NCBI GenBank assembly: GCA_018398585.1
Contig: JAGTTD010000019.1
Span: 9,523,702 to 9,587,701 of the forward strand
Source: Simmondsia chinensis
Taxonomy: Eukaryota; Streptophyta; Magnoliopsida; Caryophyllales; Simmondsiaceae
DNA length: 64,000 bases
Direction of reading: 5' to 3'
Made by a program: the position numbers and the translations under genes
Shown here: positions 43,734-55,078 of the stretch, in pieces
Layout of the letters: the number at the start of each line of letters is the position of its first letter
How positions within the stretch are numbered: the stretch's first letter is position 1
Notes under the pieces: generated by a model
Told to the model about the DNA's origin: nothing
Database searches by the model: none
What the model saw: the letters and a program-made list of their open reading frames with translations, nothing else

Positions 43734-44778
43734 TCTTGGAAATATAGACATGCACAACGCCAATACTGTATATACCAACGTGTGAAATACTATTATTAAT
43801 TACCGAAAAAATAACTAAGAATTACAGTATAAATATCAGAAAAATACTGCTGAAAGAAGCAGTAAAATAGCCGAATAAGTGTAGTAAAATGACCGAAAAA
43901 TACTTGTAAACTAAACAGTGAAATTATACAAAAATTAGGGTTAAAACTCGATACAACGCAGTAAAAAATTCCAGTAAACTTGTATCGAAGAAACCGCAGC
44001 CGAACGATAATTAAGTAATACCTGAAAGAGGGAGAGTAGATTAGAAAATACCAAAGATACCGTGCCGTGGGAAATACCACTGTCCTAAAAGACGATTTCG
44101 CCTCTGCTCCGGTGCAAACAGATATGCGGCAGCCGTCCTCCAGGATTAACACGGTCCGACCCTTAACGTGCACTCGTTAATTTCCGGTTAGGAGCGCCTC
44201 GAACTTTACCTGAATCCAGAAGAAAATAACAACGAACGATGAGAGAGATTTAGTAGGAAGAGATTTTGGTTCAGATTATAGTACCTAAGGTGGGATACCC
44301 TATTTATACTAATAAAAAATACAACCGGTATAAATGCAGCCAATAAATTGATAGTCTAACAGCTAGAAACGCTCACTGTAGCAATGAATAGAAGGCCCAA
44401 AACGCTCACTGCAGCAATGAATAGCAGGCCCAACGTTTAAGAGCATTGACGTTAAGCCCAAACGGCTATATGGGCATTTAAGACGAAGCCCAACATCTAT
44501 TTATCGTAAAATAAATATACCAGTGTAAAAAAACTCACCCTCACCCACCCCCGAGCACGGCGGACGGGCGGCGTGCGCATGTGTGGTGCCCACCATTCCT
44601 TTACCCAAGGCTTAATTCAAGTGGACTAAAAACACTCACCCTTATAAACTCAACTACCCCCCTCTAAATTATCAATGTGGGATTGGGAAACTTTGTTTTG
44701 TATTCACAATGGGGTTTTTACCAAATGGGATACAACTTTTCTACTAATTTGGATTTATCTTGTATCATTTTTCTAACA
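43734..44778 (-). repeat. 5' LTR of copia-2
   Basis: Pairs with 38565-39608. The inner edge has mutated (TCTTGGAAATATAG instead of TGTTGAAAATATAG); the outer edge TTTCTAACA is followed by 'aaggc'. Confidence 0.85.
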
Positions 44779-45254
44779 AAGGCTGTGTGTAGTTTCATTA
44801 TTTCAAAATTGTTTAGGTCAGCACGTGATTTTTACATGTCGAAGGCTCTCGAGAATGCTTCAATCTTGGTGGCAGAAGCAATAGCAGCCCCTAAATGACA
44901 TTTAGAAGTGTATAAATATAGGTTTTTGTTGAGTTCATATAGAAGGAGATAATCTTATCGTTATTAAGGTACTCCAGACATAGTTCAAATGACTATTGCA
45001 TATTAGGCCATTATTGAAGATATATGGGAGATGCTTGTTAAGTTTGATACTATTCGAGTTTCTCATACTTTTAGAAGAGATAATTAGGCAGCAGATCTAG
45101 TGACATGCCATCTTTCGGAAAAATCAAAGATGTGTAAAAGGGAAATCGTGATAGAATTTCGACAGGATTTTCTTATGCTAATTCACCGGAGCGAGCTATC
45201 TATTAGTTCGCCCGCTATTTTCCTTACCTCCCAAAAAAAAAAAAAAAAAAAAAA
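44779..45254 (+). mobile_element. LINE copy 2, RNase H part and poly(A)
   Basis: The + strand reads AEAIAAP, then REGDNLIVIKVL, then IIEDIWEMLVKFDTIRVSHTF and AADLV in a neighbouring frame, the usual layout of a plant LINE RNase H domain. It ends in poly(A) at about 45234-45254. It matches copy 1 (10.36-10.73 plus 16.37-16.45 kb) base for base over long runs. Confidence 0.7.
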
Positions 45255-45845
45255 CTCAACAACCACCCAGAACCTCAAAGAGGCTCCTGCTAAGGCAAGG
45301 TATGGTGAGGGTAAGCTGTATGCAGTCTTATTCTTATAGAGTGTTGCCTTGTAGATAGAGGTGGCTACTCGGTCATCTAGGTTGGTTCAAGTGGGTTCAA
45401 GTCATTTCGAGTTTACGGTAAACTCGGGTTGGTTTTAGTCAAGCTCGAGTTCCTCCTTGTTTTTAGCTGTACTTGAGTCGGATTGGGCCAAGGTCAAGCT
45501 GTTTTGTGTTTGGGTTACTTTAATATGGGGTTGTCATAGGTCCAGGTAAATCTTGGGTCGGTTTGTATGAGTTTCAGGTCATCAAAATTCTACTATTTGG
45601 TGCTTTTGTGGCATGAACAATTTATAAAAGTTTATATTATATTTCCAATAGTTTTTATTTTTATCATTGTATTTACTGCATTATCGATATAGGCATTTAT
45701 TAACGTCTTATGCAGTTTAGTTAGTATTCCCCTACAAGTCAGGTCGTTCCAACTTCAAATTTTATCATTGAAGACAAATTTTCAATTCGGGTTGGATTAA
45801 TTTATGAGCTTTTTAGGTCATGTTCAATTTTTCATCTCTATCTGT
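45255..45845. mobile_element. SINE 3'-domain remnant (-) and hAT-like element, copy 2
   Basis: 45255 to about 45354 is an Au-type SINE 3' domain in reverse ('cccagaacctcaaagaggc', 'gcagtcttattctta'). From about 45355 (TAGAGGTGGC) to about 45843 (reverse complement TAGAGATGAAAAATTG) stands a hAT-like element full of 'gggtt/gagtc' words. The same pair sits at 16.45-17.06 kb. Confidence 0.55.
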
Positions 45846-46478
45846 AGAAATGTTATTTTCGAAAGCCCTCAACCCAAGACAAAACAGAACAAAAAAAAAA
45901 AAAAAAAAAAAAAAAGAATGATGGAAAGGAGAAAAAGAAAAAGAAATGTAATTAAAAGCCGTATGAGATTCGACAACAACAAGAATGGTGGCACGGAATC
46001 ACATGGACCCCCACGCCGTAGAAGTTGACTAGTGGCGGCCCCCCACCACCGTATCAAAACCCCTCCTCAGTTGACTATACCTGCATTTTGTTAAGATCCG
46101 CCTTTTACTTGAATTTTTGTATTGGATTAGTAAGAATTAAGACGTCAATATATAAATTTAATAATTACTTTACTTATTTTTAATTAATTTTAAAATAAAA
46201 TTTTATTTAAACTTGCATGGAAAACTTATAAATATCAGCGCTGTGACTATGTATGGCTGTAACCATTAATGTTTAACTATTAGTTAATTAATTAGCTATT
46301 AGGTCATTGGTAAGTGTATGATAAGTTAGATATTTAAGGTGGTAAATTATTATAAAATAATAAATAAAATTTGATTATAAAGGGTTTAAAATGCTAAAAG
46401 CTAAATGCAACAAAAAATGCTAACTACAATTTATTTTATCAAACAGCGACTAATCAAAAATTTAAAAGTCATAAAAAT
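45846..46478. other. Unassigned AT-rich spacer
   Basis: Contains a poly(A) run (45890-45914) followed by a purine-rich stretch. The run may mark a retroposed 3' end, but no parent could be recognised. No gene is seen. Confidence 0.35.
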
Positions 46479-47741
46479 AGGACAAAATATAGTAAGACCC
46501 CTGAATTTTGCAATTAATCACAATATACCCTTGCACTTTTAATTTCAAAAAATAGCCCCTGAACTTTTCAGATTAATATAATACATCCTCTGTACTTTTA
46601 ATTTTATAAAATAGCCCCCTGAACTTTATAAATTAACACAGCACACCCTCTGAACTTTTAATTTTATAAAATAGCTCTCTAAACTTTGTTATTATACAAA
46701 ACACACCCCCTGCACTTTTAATTTTATAAAATAGCCATAAACTTTGTTATTACACACAACTCACCCTCAAACTTTATTATTAAACATAACTCACCTCGTA
46801 GACATTAATAAATTTAAAATTTTTAAAAACATATATAAAATTTAAAAATTCAAAACAAATTATAAAAAAAATTTGAAAAAATATAATAATATTTTTTAAA
46901 TTTAATAAAAATTAGAATAATAAATTTAAAATAAAAAATCTATCAAATTAAGAATAAGAAATATTCAAACTTTATACAAAATTTAGAAATTTATATTTTT
47001 AGACAAAAGATAAGAGCTTCATATTAAATTAAAAATGAGAGATTTTTTAATTTTATACAAAAGATAGAAAATTATATTTTTAAACGAATGGTATGAGCTT
47101 TATACTTCTAGCTAAAAGATAAGAGAATTTTTTGATATTTATAAAAAATGATTATTTTAATTAATCAGTAAAACAATTATAAATTTAGATAATAAGAAAA
47201 TATTTTTTTAAAATTTCTATAAAAAATACTATAAAAGAAAGTATAATAATTTTTTTAAAAAATAAATTCTAAAATTAGATTAAAAATTTAAAACTAAAAA
47301 AGTATATGAAATTAAAAATTTTAAAATAAATACTAAAAAAATATTTTTTTTGAAATATTAAAGAATAAAATTTAAAATTATTATTATATTTTTCATACGT
47401 TTTTAAAAAAATATATATTTCATAATTTATTCAAAATTTTAATTTCATAACTTTTTATTTTAAAATTTATGAATGTCTAAGTGGTGTGTTATACTCAGTA
47501 ACAAAGTTCAAAGGGTGAGATGTGTGTAATAACAAAGTTCAGGGGTTATTTTATGAAATTAAAAGTATAGGGATGTATTGTATTAATTTACAAAGTTCAA
47601 GTAGCTATTTTTTAAAATTAAAAATGTAAGAGATATGTTATGTTTAATTATAAAATTTAAAAAGTTATTTTTAAAGTTAAAAACACAAAAAATATATTAT
47701 AATTAATTATAAAATTTAGACGATTCCATTATATTTTGCCC
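46479..47741. mobile_element. Long-TIR element of 'phrase' type upstream of the five-exon gene
   Basis: The first 330 and last 270 bases are inverted relatives. Left start AGGACAAAATATAGT; right end reverse complement GGGCAAAATATAAT. Each arm is built of 60-70-base phrases such as 'aatagccccctgaactt' and 'acttttaattttataaaa'. The interior is extremely AT-rich and noncoding. Possible 9-bp flanks 'cataaaaat'/'caaaaaaat' (8 of 9). A Mutator-like origin is inferred from the TIR length. It ends less than 0.3 kb from the first exon of the gene. Confidence 0.55.
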
Positions 47742-48019
47742 CAAAAAAATTACTATAAAAAATTGCTAGGCAAGTATGGCTGGTATGTCCGGGTGATATT
47801 CAACAGTACTCTTTTCCTTCCTCGTTCCGAGGGGCCGAAATTTTGTTAACACCCCCACCTTCAAATTAGTCTTTGCAGTGACGCAATCGACGCCATTTTC
47901 AATCATTTTCCATGATTTTGTTTGTCACAGATCACAAGCTTTCTCAGTTTTTGCTTCCATTCCGTGCGTGATCTATTGAACTCTTTGATGCTCTGAACTC
48001 TGCTCGGATAGTAAAACTA
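47742..48019 (+). promoter_or_regulatory. Upstream region and 5' UTR exon of the five-exon gene
   Basis: No TATA box stands out. The exon must end at 48019, where 'acta' meets the donor GTGAGT; its own 5' end cannot be fixed. It is noncoding except for its last base, the A of the start codon. An upstream ATG at about 47.92 kb would start only short frames. Confidence 0.5.
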
Positions 48020-51000
48020 GTGAGTCTTCTTGATTTGTTTGTTTCTTTTGTATCTTTGTTTGTTTGTTGGAATTTGTGGATTTTATGTCTTGCTTTTGGT
48101 TTTTGTAGTGTATCCTAAAGTGAAAGTGAGGAGCGTAGAAGAAGATGATGGAAATGATCGCAGGGACACCGCGCTGCAGTCGCTTGACGCCTTTGATACG
48201 CTCTCGATTAGGGTTCCTAGTTCAAGTGGTATTGCTCGTTTTGCTCTTTCTACTTCGATTCTGCTCTTTCATTTTAATAGAGTTTCGGGGTCAAATTTAT
48301 ATGGAGTCGGCTGTTTCGGTTTTTAGTCTTCTTGGATTTTTCGGTCAATTGGATTGGATTATTTTGAGTTTTAAGTAAGTATAGTAATATGAATTACAGT
48401 TCATTCCCCCACTCTCAAGGAATTGGAATATATGATTTTAATTACAACTCAATTCTACAGAATTATTTCCACAGCTTGCAGGTTGTCAATGATCAAAAAA
48501 ACCTTCTATGGAATTAGGCAATAGAACTGCAATTTTGATTGCAACAGGTGAACTCAATAATAAGATTGGAATTTTGGACTCCAATTCTCGTTTCAGCCTC
48601 AATTGTAGGCTTTCAGGTTGTCAATGATCAAAAAAAACTTTTATGGAATTAGGCAATGGAACTACAATTTTAATTGCAACAAGTGAACTAAATAATAAGA
48701 TTGGAATTTTGGACTCCAATTCTCGTTTTAGCCTCAATAGTAGGCTTCAAATCCATACACCAAACAAGACCTTATTGTTTTTTAAATGCCTGATCCAGCC
48801 GCATCGATGTGTAAATTGTTTGCTGCTATTCTGAACAATGCATTTGTGCTTAGCCCTAAACTGGATGCTTAACAGTTCACAATAGGTTGTCTTTGGTAAG
48901 GCATACAATTTTTGCCCTTGGTTTGGCGACACCTCTTGCTTGGGTTGGATAACTTTAACCCCTGCACCAACCTGTCTTGCCCTGCTGTGTATCTGTATCT
49001 CAGGTTGGGGGTCCTCGGAAACAGCCTCTCTTTAGGGTAGCCCCCTGAAGGGGGAAGGCTGTGTACATCTACCCCCCCCCCCCCCCCCCCAAGACCCTGC
49101 TGTTGCGGGAGCCCTTTCAGGCACTGGGTCTGTTGTGGTTGTTGTTGTTGTTGTTGTTTTACCAACCTGTCTTGCCCTATTGTAGCATATATTGGTATTT
49201 TCCCTTCTCATAATAACTACCTGTTTGGTCTTGCTATGGAAATAATTCCATTTTTAGAATTCTTTTTTTATTTTTGGAATCACTTTTTTCATAATCATCT
49301 TTTTCAAATTATGAATGGGGGGATATTTTTGTCTTAAAAATCTATTATTCTTCTTTTGCTTCTACTCTAAAAGATAAGCATCATTTTTCTATTATTGGTT
49401 AAAGTAGAAAAACAACTGTGCGGAAAAACTGGAACAAATCGATATACTTTGATACCAATTTGTTAGGAAAATCTTGATGCGGAGGCGTAAACCCTAATCA
49501 CTTGATTCGATTCAAATAATATGACTTACACAAATGAGAAGTAAACAAATATATGGAGAAAGAAAGAATAAACACGAACACACAATATTTACGTGGAAAC
49601 CCCTCTACAATCGAGAGGGGAGAAAACCACGGGACGGAGATGGAGGTTCTTTATTGATACTGAATAGAAGAATTACAATGACACTTCCTCTGAACGAGAT
49701 CTATGAAAGAATTACAATCACTTTCTCTAAATTCTCGTAGCACTCGAATATTTTGGAGGAATTACAAAATCACCTCTTTTACTTAATGGCGGTGCCTCAC
49801 GATTTTGATTGGATACCTAATGACGTAAACCCTACGTCCCTTTTATAGACTCGTGTCTGGGAGGTCCCGATCGATCGGGAAACACCCGATCGATCGGCCC
49901 TCTTACGGCCCAAAATCCCGAAAAAATTTACTTAAACCACCCGATCGATCGGGCTTCCCTCCCAATCGATCGGTGACCCCACGGCAATCCCATAAACTTA
50001 AAAACAAGTAATTTGAGACATAATCCTAACAAATCTCCACCTTGGCTTAAATTACATACATAAAAGAATTTCCTCCATCTTCTCCACTAAACACCCCACA
50101 CATGGGGTTATCTCAACGAAACACGAAACCTAACCGAGTCCGAGCGGAGCTTGAACTTCCTGCTAGGTAACACCTGAGTGAACATATCTGAGAGGTTATT
50201 AACAATGCCAATCTTCTTCTTCTCTGAATTGGCTCTTGACACATTAACTGAAACAGCCACCTGCTGCTGAACTATGTTACTCAACTAAACTCCTTCTGGC
50301 TTACTCACCTGACCTGAATCACAATCAACTGATGACATCTTCTGTGGAGACAATGACGAAGACTCAGCAAACGTGACACGTCTACTCATCAGGAATTGCT
50401 TGAAGCGAAAACCTTTATGCTTCCCATAAAGTCCTTGTTCACATAATATCACTCCTGTAGACTGACCACACAAAGAGCCCCTCACACTGTGTTCAGACAG
50501 ACTCCTATCACTTGAATGATCCAATCTCAAACGTCCTGAATTTGTGATCTCTGGTTCTGTCAACAAAAAGGATGATGAAGATGCTGCAACAGATCTAACA
50601 ACTGTGGAACCAACAAGCTTATACAGAGTACCTAACCTTCTTCCCTTCATAACTGTCAATGCACCCTTAACGACCCTCAAAACTCCACCTTGAGCTGTGT
50701 ACCTGTACCCTTTAGACTCAAGAGTACCCAAAGAGATGAGATTTTTCTTCAAATCAGGAACATGACAAACAACGCTCAGGACCCTGATAGTTCCATCGAA
50801 CATTCTAAAACGACTTGTTCCTATGCCCAGAACTTTGCATGAAGTATCATTACCCATCAAAGCAACTCCACCTCGAACTGACTCGTACGTGGAAAACCAA
50901 TCCCGATTGGGACAGACATGATAGGAGCAACCCAAATCCAAATTCCAACTATCTCTCAAATTGGACTTAGGTTCAGACACAGACTGTAGAAGATTGTCAT

Positions 51001-54000
51001 TCTCACCATCCACAACACTAGCTACTATGGATCTCTGGTCAGACCTGTTATCTTCTTCAAGTTTTCTTTTAAGCTTGTACAGTCTTTCTTAATGTGCCCT
51101 TTCTTATGACAGTAGTTATAGGTTAGGTCTTGATACTTAGACTTAGACTTGCTTCCACTATGATCATACTTAGTTCTCCCCCTCACAAATAAACCACTAC
51201 CTGAGTTATTAACAGAATCAGATAATTCTCTATCTACTCGTTCTTTACTCAGTAGGTTTCTCTTAACTTCATCAACATATATGGTTTGTCTACCACCATA
51301 AATTATGCTTTCAACAAAACCCTTATATGAAGTAGAGAGAGAACATAACAACAACATTGTCCGATCTTCATCCTTAGGAACATCATCCAATTCTTTCAAA
51401 TCTTGAATAAGTGAATTAAATTCATTGACGTGATTCTTAAGTGACGTACTTTCTAACATACGAAACGTGAAAAACCGACGCTTAACTGCGAGTTGTTGGA
51501 GACAGACTTGAAATAGAACATATCCTGCAATTTCTCCCATAACTCCTTAGCGGTCTTCACTTCCAGAACTTCTGTCAAAACGTCATCGGTAAGACACATC
51601 TGAATAGTTGTGAGTGCCTTCTCATCTAACTCTTCCCATTGTGCTTTTGTCAAATTCTCTGGTTTCTTCTCTTTTCCATCTAAAGCTTTCTTCAAGCCAC
51701 TTTGAGTCAAGAGGCCCTTAACGCGAACCTGCCATAAACTGAAGCTCCCTTGACCACCAAACTTCTCAACTTCAGATCTAATTGCGGACGTCATAGTATC
51801 AAATTGAAATAAACAAGGCTTTGATACCAATTTGTGCGGAAAAATGGGAACAAATCGATATACTTTGATACCAATTTGTTAGGGAAATCTTGATGCGGAA
51901 GCGTAATCCCTAATCACTTGATTCGATTCAAATAATATGACTTACACAAACGAGAAGTAAACAAATATATGGAGAAAGAAAGAACAAACACGAACACACA
52001 ATATTTACGTGGAAACCCCTCTACAATCGAGAGGGGAGAAAACCACGGGCGGAGATGGAAATTCTTTATTGATACAGAACGGAAGAATTACAACGACACT
52101 TCCTTTGAACGAAATCTATGAAAGAATTACAATCACTTTCTCTAAACTCTCTTAGCACTCGAATATCTTAGAGGAATTACAAAATCACCTCTTTTACTTA
52201 ATGGCGGTGCCTCACGCTTTTGATTGGATACCTAATGACGTAAACCCTACGTCCCTTTTATAGACCCGTGTCTGGGAGGTCCCGATTGATTGGCATCCCA
52301 ATCAATCGGAACCGGGCCTATCGATCGGCCCTCTTAAGGCCCAAAATCCGGAAAAAATTTACTTAAATCACCCAATCGATCGGTGACCCCACGGCAACTC
52401 CATAAACTTAAAAACAAGGAATTTGAGACATAATCCTAACAACAACATTTACTTTTATCTAAAATTGCTATTATATTTTTATGTACAAATAAAGTTTGGC
52501 CAAATGGACACTAATTGTGACCTTTTGTAACCGCATAAAGATAAAGAAAGTTCCTGCACGTGACCAACATATTTGAACATTCTTTCTGTTCACTTTCATA
52601 CTTGTAGATATAAACCAGTTTGCTTAAATTATTGAGATGTTAAAGAAATTGTTTGGACTATAGAATTATCCAAAAAAATATTTTCAATTTCGAAAATTTG
52701 GTGGTCATTTAAGAATTGTTTCGAGTGATAAGTGCGATAAATTTTCTTTCTGTACAAAGGGAAAGTGTTCAACTTCTTTTGACATCAGAAAAAACAAATC
52801 TATCAAATACTTGAACTGGTCCTACATTCAAACATAAAGAAATTCAATCAAAATGATAAGGTGACAATCATTTTGGGAGGCCTGAAAATAAGGATAGCAA
52901 TTATTTCAAGTCTGAGGGAGTGTAATGCATTTCTTTACTTATGGGGGCAGGGTTTCACTGCATTTTCCGTGTAGAAGGATGAAAAGAACTGATAAGAATT
53001 GAAGTACTTTGTCAATTCCAGTTCCTAACATGTTAAATTGACAAGTGATTAGTTTATGTAAATCTAATTTTCTCCCCATTGTTGAATTGACAAATTATTG
53101 TTACTGGAATTGTGTTTACAGTTTTAAGCTAAAGATTGACAATGTATGGAATCTGGTTCTGATTGTGTGTATCCAGTAATTTACGCTTGTCTTCATGCCC
53201 TTTTGACAAAGTTCCATTTCATTGGCAGTGAAAGAACATAAACACAATTCACCATCGTCCATCACAAAAGTCCGAAGATCTTCTATCCCAAGATCATTAA
53301 CTACCCCTCCTCTACCCAAAAGCGTTATTTCTGCTTTGACGGGTAAGAGCTACCTGTTGCAGTTTTCCGATTGTCGAGTTATTCATAAAAATTGCACACA
53401 TGTAACCCAAGTTACCATGTTGGAATCGACAGCTATAGAGAAGAGCCAGAAAGAAGAGGAGGAGCATGATAAACCACATGTAAGAGCTAGTTCTATTCCG
53501 AGACCACGAGCTGTCTTATCCAGTCCAGGTAATTTTACTAACTTGTACGTCACTTGTTTGCTATCCTTACTTTTTATATTTCCATGCATATTATATATTT
53601 CCATGCATATTACTGACGACATTGATTGATGGAATACAATGAAGTTTTTTTTGCTTGCATCTGTTGCTTCAATGATCTTTGTGGTTTCAAATTCGTATTC
53701 TGGGTACTTAGTTAAAACTCGCTGGATTTGGGTGGCTTTGTAGAGAAATAAATTGAAGAATCATGGGGGAGGAGTTGGGATTTTGCTGTTGAACTTGAAG
53801 ATAATATGCCTTTTGTCCTCTCAAGTACAGGATTCATGTGAATCCGGATCCTATTTGTTAAAGAAGTTACTAGATTTGATCAGATCTGATAATTGGTGTA
53901 TGAAGAATATCCATATCAGAATTTTATTTGTACTAGGTACCTGATCCATTAAAATTATGGACTTTTAGATTATTCTGACTGCAAGTAGATCTAAAAATAG

Positions 54001-54866
54001 TTTGTTGGGCTCGAGGATTCAATTGCTGTCACTAATTCAAATTCAAAATTTAATTTAAATAATAGATGAGATTAGAAAGCACAGCATTTGACGTAATTAT
54101 TGTATTTCATTTGTTTATATTCTTGAGCTGAAAAGAGTAGAGGTAATATAAAACATACTCACACATTCTCTTTCTTAATGGTTGGGGAGTAGGATAATAC
54201 CTATCCAAGATAATCAGATTATTGATTTCATATCATTATCATTTTTTTGGATCCCTATGTGATTATTTACCGCAAGTCTGATTAAAAATTCCATCGATTA
54301 CGTGGTATGTTCCTGAGGTGGGATCGTCAAAATACCTTTCAAGTGTATTTTGAATAATACTAGGTATTCATGTACATGTCTCTTGATGGCTCTTCTCATG
54401 TTCATTCGCATGAGCGATTTGGATGATACTTGTATCCATGTACATGTCTCTTGATGGCTCTCCTCGTGTTTACTCGCTTGAGTGCGGCAGACATTTCTCT
54501 TTCCCACTTCTTTTATTTCTTAAGTTTTATTTACATGTAGGTTGATCTTTTTTTAACTACGGTTGACAAAATCTTTCCTCCTCTCTGTTTGTTAATTCAG
54601 ACAATGATCAAATATTAGGTAGCAAGAGCAAAATTCAAGTTCAAAGATCTTCAGCCTTGAAAGATCACAGTTCGGCTCAAAACAGGCATTTCAAAAGCAG
54701 ATGCACTCCAACGAATTCTATGGCTGACAACGCCGTGAAAAGACATACAGAATGCAAGGAGGCAGCCGCCAAGAGAGACATTAAAGTAAAGGAAGGGTTG
54801 GCTGTATCCACCAGGACGAAAAGAGCTCTCATTGGTAAAGAAAAACTAAACATCACAAGAGTTTGA
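48019..54866 (+). CDS. Five-exon plant gene of unknown function
   Basis: Spliced model: 48019 (A of ATG), 48109-48228, 53229-53342, 53412-53528, 54601-54866. All junctions use GT-AG, every intron is in phase 1 except the first, and the exons join in one open frame of 618 bases (205 residues plus TGA). The product starts MYPKVKVRSVEEDDGND and is hydrophilic, serine- and basic-rich. It has an acidic cluster (KSQKEEEEHDK), a repeated-looking SSIPR motif (RRSSIPRSL in exon 3, RASSIPRPRAVLSSP in exon 4) and a lysine/arginine-rich tail. No catalytic domain, signal peptide or membrane span is seen. I recognise the general look of a small conserved plant protein but cannot give a function. Intron 2 is 5.0 kb because of insertions. 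The 69-bp intron 3 is the least certain; an upstream acceptor (about 53363) leads to a stop. Its end lies 212 bp from the end of the convergent PPR gene. Confidence 0.7.
48480..48749. repeat. Tandem duplication of 135 bp in intron 2
   Basis: Two head-to-tail units (48480-48614 and 48615-48749) both start 'aggttgtcaatgatcaaaaa' and contain 'ggactccaattctcgttt'. They differ at several positions, so the duplication is not recent. Confidence 0.8.
48984..49160 (+). mobile_element. Au-type SINE in intron 2
   Basis: The 177-bp insert ends in a (GTT)n tail and is flanked by a perfect 18-bp duplication 'accaacctgtcttgccct' (48966-48983, 49161-49178). It carries the Au-type 3' domain ('ggaaacagcctctcttt', 'gtgtacatctaccc'), with a C-homopolymer at about 49072-49090. 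The tRNA-like head is not evident, so it is probably 5'-truncated. Same sense as the host gene. Confidence 0.85.
49419..50031 (-). repeat. 3' LTR of copia-3
   Basis: Begins TGTGCGG and ends TAATCCTAACA. It carries a second LTR-like start TGTTAGG at 49461, preceded by a primer-site-like 'ctttgatacca' (49448-49458). It contains several CGATCGATCGG palindromes at 49.87-49.97 kb. Confidence 0.85.
50132..51830 (-). pseudogene. Copia-3 gag-protease remnant
   Basis: 51830-51453 reads the Tnt1-like gag start (SAIRSEVEKFGGQGSFSLW, then AKELWEKLQDMF). After a frame change, 51540-51025 continues gag to a knuckle that has lost its first Cys (TYNYCHKKGHIKKDC). 51013-50285 holds the protease region, where the active-site motif reads WNLDLGCSYHVCP, so the Asp-Ser-Gly triad is changed to Asp-Leu-Gly. 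The pre-integrase part decays and runs directly into an RNase H tail relic (IGIVNNLSDMFTQVL, about 50.21-50.17 kb). Confidence 0.8.
51833..52441 (-). repeat. 5' LTR of copia-3
   Basis: Pairs with 49419-50031 but is 4 bp shorter. The differences cluster in the palindrome-rich part (52.28-52.39 kb), where several CGATCGATCGG units are altered or missing. Followed by 'acaac'. Confidence 0.85.
54366..54482. repeat. Tandem duplication of about 68 bp in intron 4
   Basis: 'catgtacatgtctcttgatg' occurs at about 54369 and 54437 and the following 25 bases are also alike. Two units only. Confidence 0.7.
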
Positions 54867-55078
54867 TTTTGTCTGTACATTGAATGCCATCAGAGAATCG
54901 CATTGCCTGGATGAATTTCCCTTTGCTGACAGACAACTTGTCAGAGGAGCACTTGGATGTCGTGTATAGAATAGGAAAATTTTGGTTTTCACCACACCTA
55001 TAGACTTCTGAAGCGAAATGAACGTTGCAGAATATGTCTTTCTTGGATAATGTCGATAAGAATGAGAAAATAATGGGT

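Larger units (their letters stand above)
38565..44778 (-). mobile_element. Copia-2, LTR retrotransposon with decayed interior
   Basis: LTRs lie at 38565-39608 (1044 bp) and 43734-44778 (1045 bp), with the 5-bp duplication 'aaggc' at 38560-38564 and 44779-44783; removing the element rejoins the LINE. It reads on the - strand: polypurine complement 'atccccaacaaagg' beside the left LTR, conserved noncoding block 39609-40205, then RNase H tail 40472-40206. From about 40481 to 43733 only faint copia traces remain (an integrase-like LWGHLAYV piece near 42.66-42.70 kb). The sharp change in decay at 40480 suggests that a deletion, exchange or second insertion shaped the interior. It is sister to copia-1. 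Confidence 0.85.
49419..52441 (-). mobile_element. Copia-3, internally deleted Tnt1/Tork-like element in intron 2
   Basis: 3023 bp in antisense to the host gene. LTRs at 49419-50031 and 51833-52441, target duplication 'acaac' (49414-49418, 52442-52446), primer site TGGTATCAAAGCC on the - strand at 51829-51817, and purine-rich 'aaggtggagatt' before the 3' LTR. The interior keeps gag, part of protease and the last few residues of RNase H (about 50.25-50.13 kb); integrase and RT are gone. It cannot move on its own. Confidence 0.9.

Noticed and set aside
48030..48326. A separate 98-residue gene with a hydrophobic start
   Set aside because: Its first part is intron 1 and its last part is intron 2 of the five-exon gene; only the middle is exon 2. 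Possible only as an intron-retained product.
54657..54866. An independent 69-residue gene
   Set aside because: It is the last exon of the five-exon gene, in frame with the exon beginning at 54601 after a good acceptor site.
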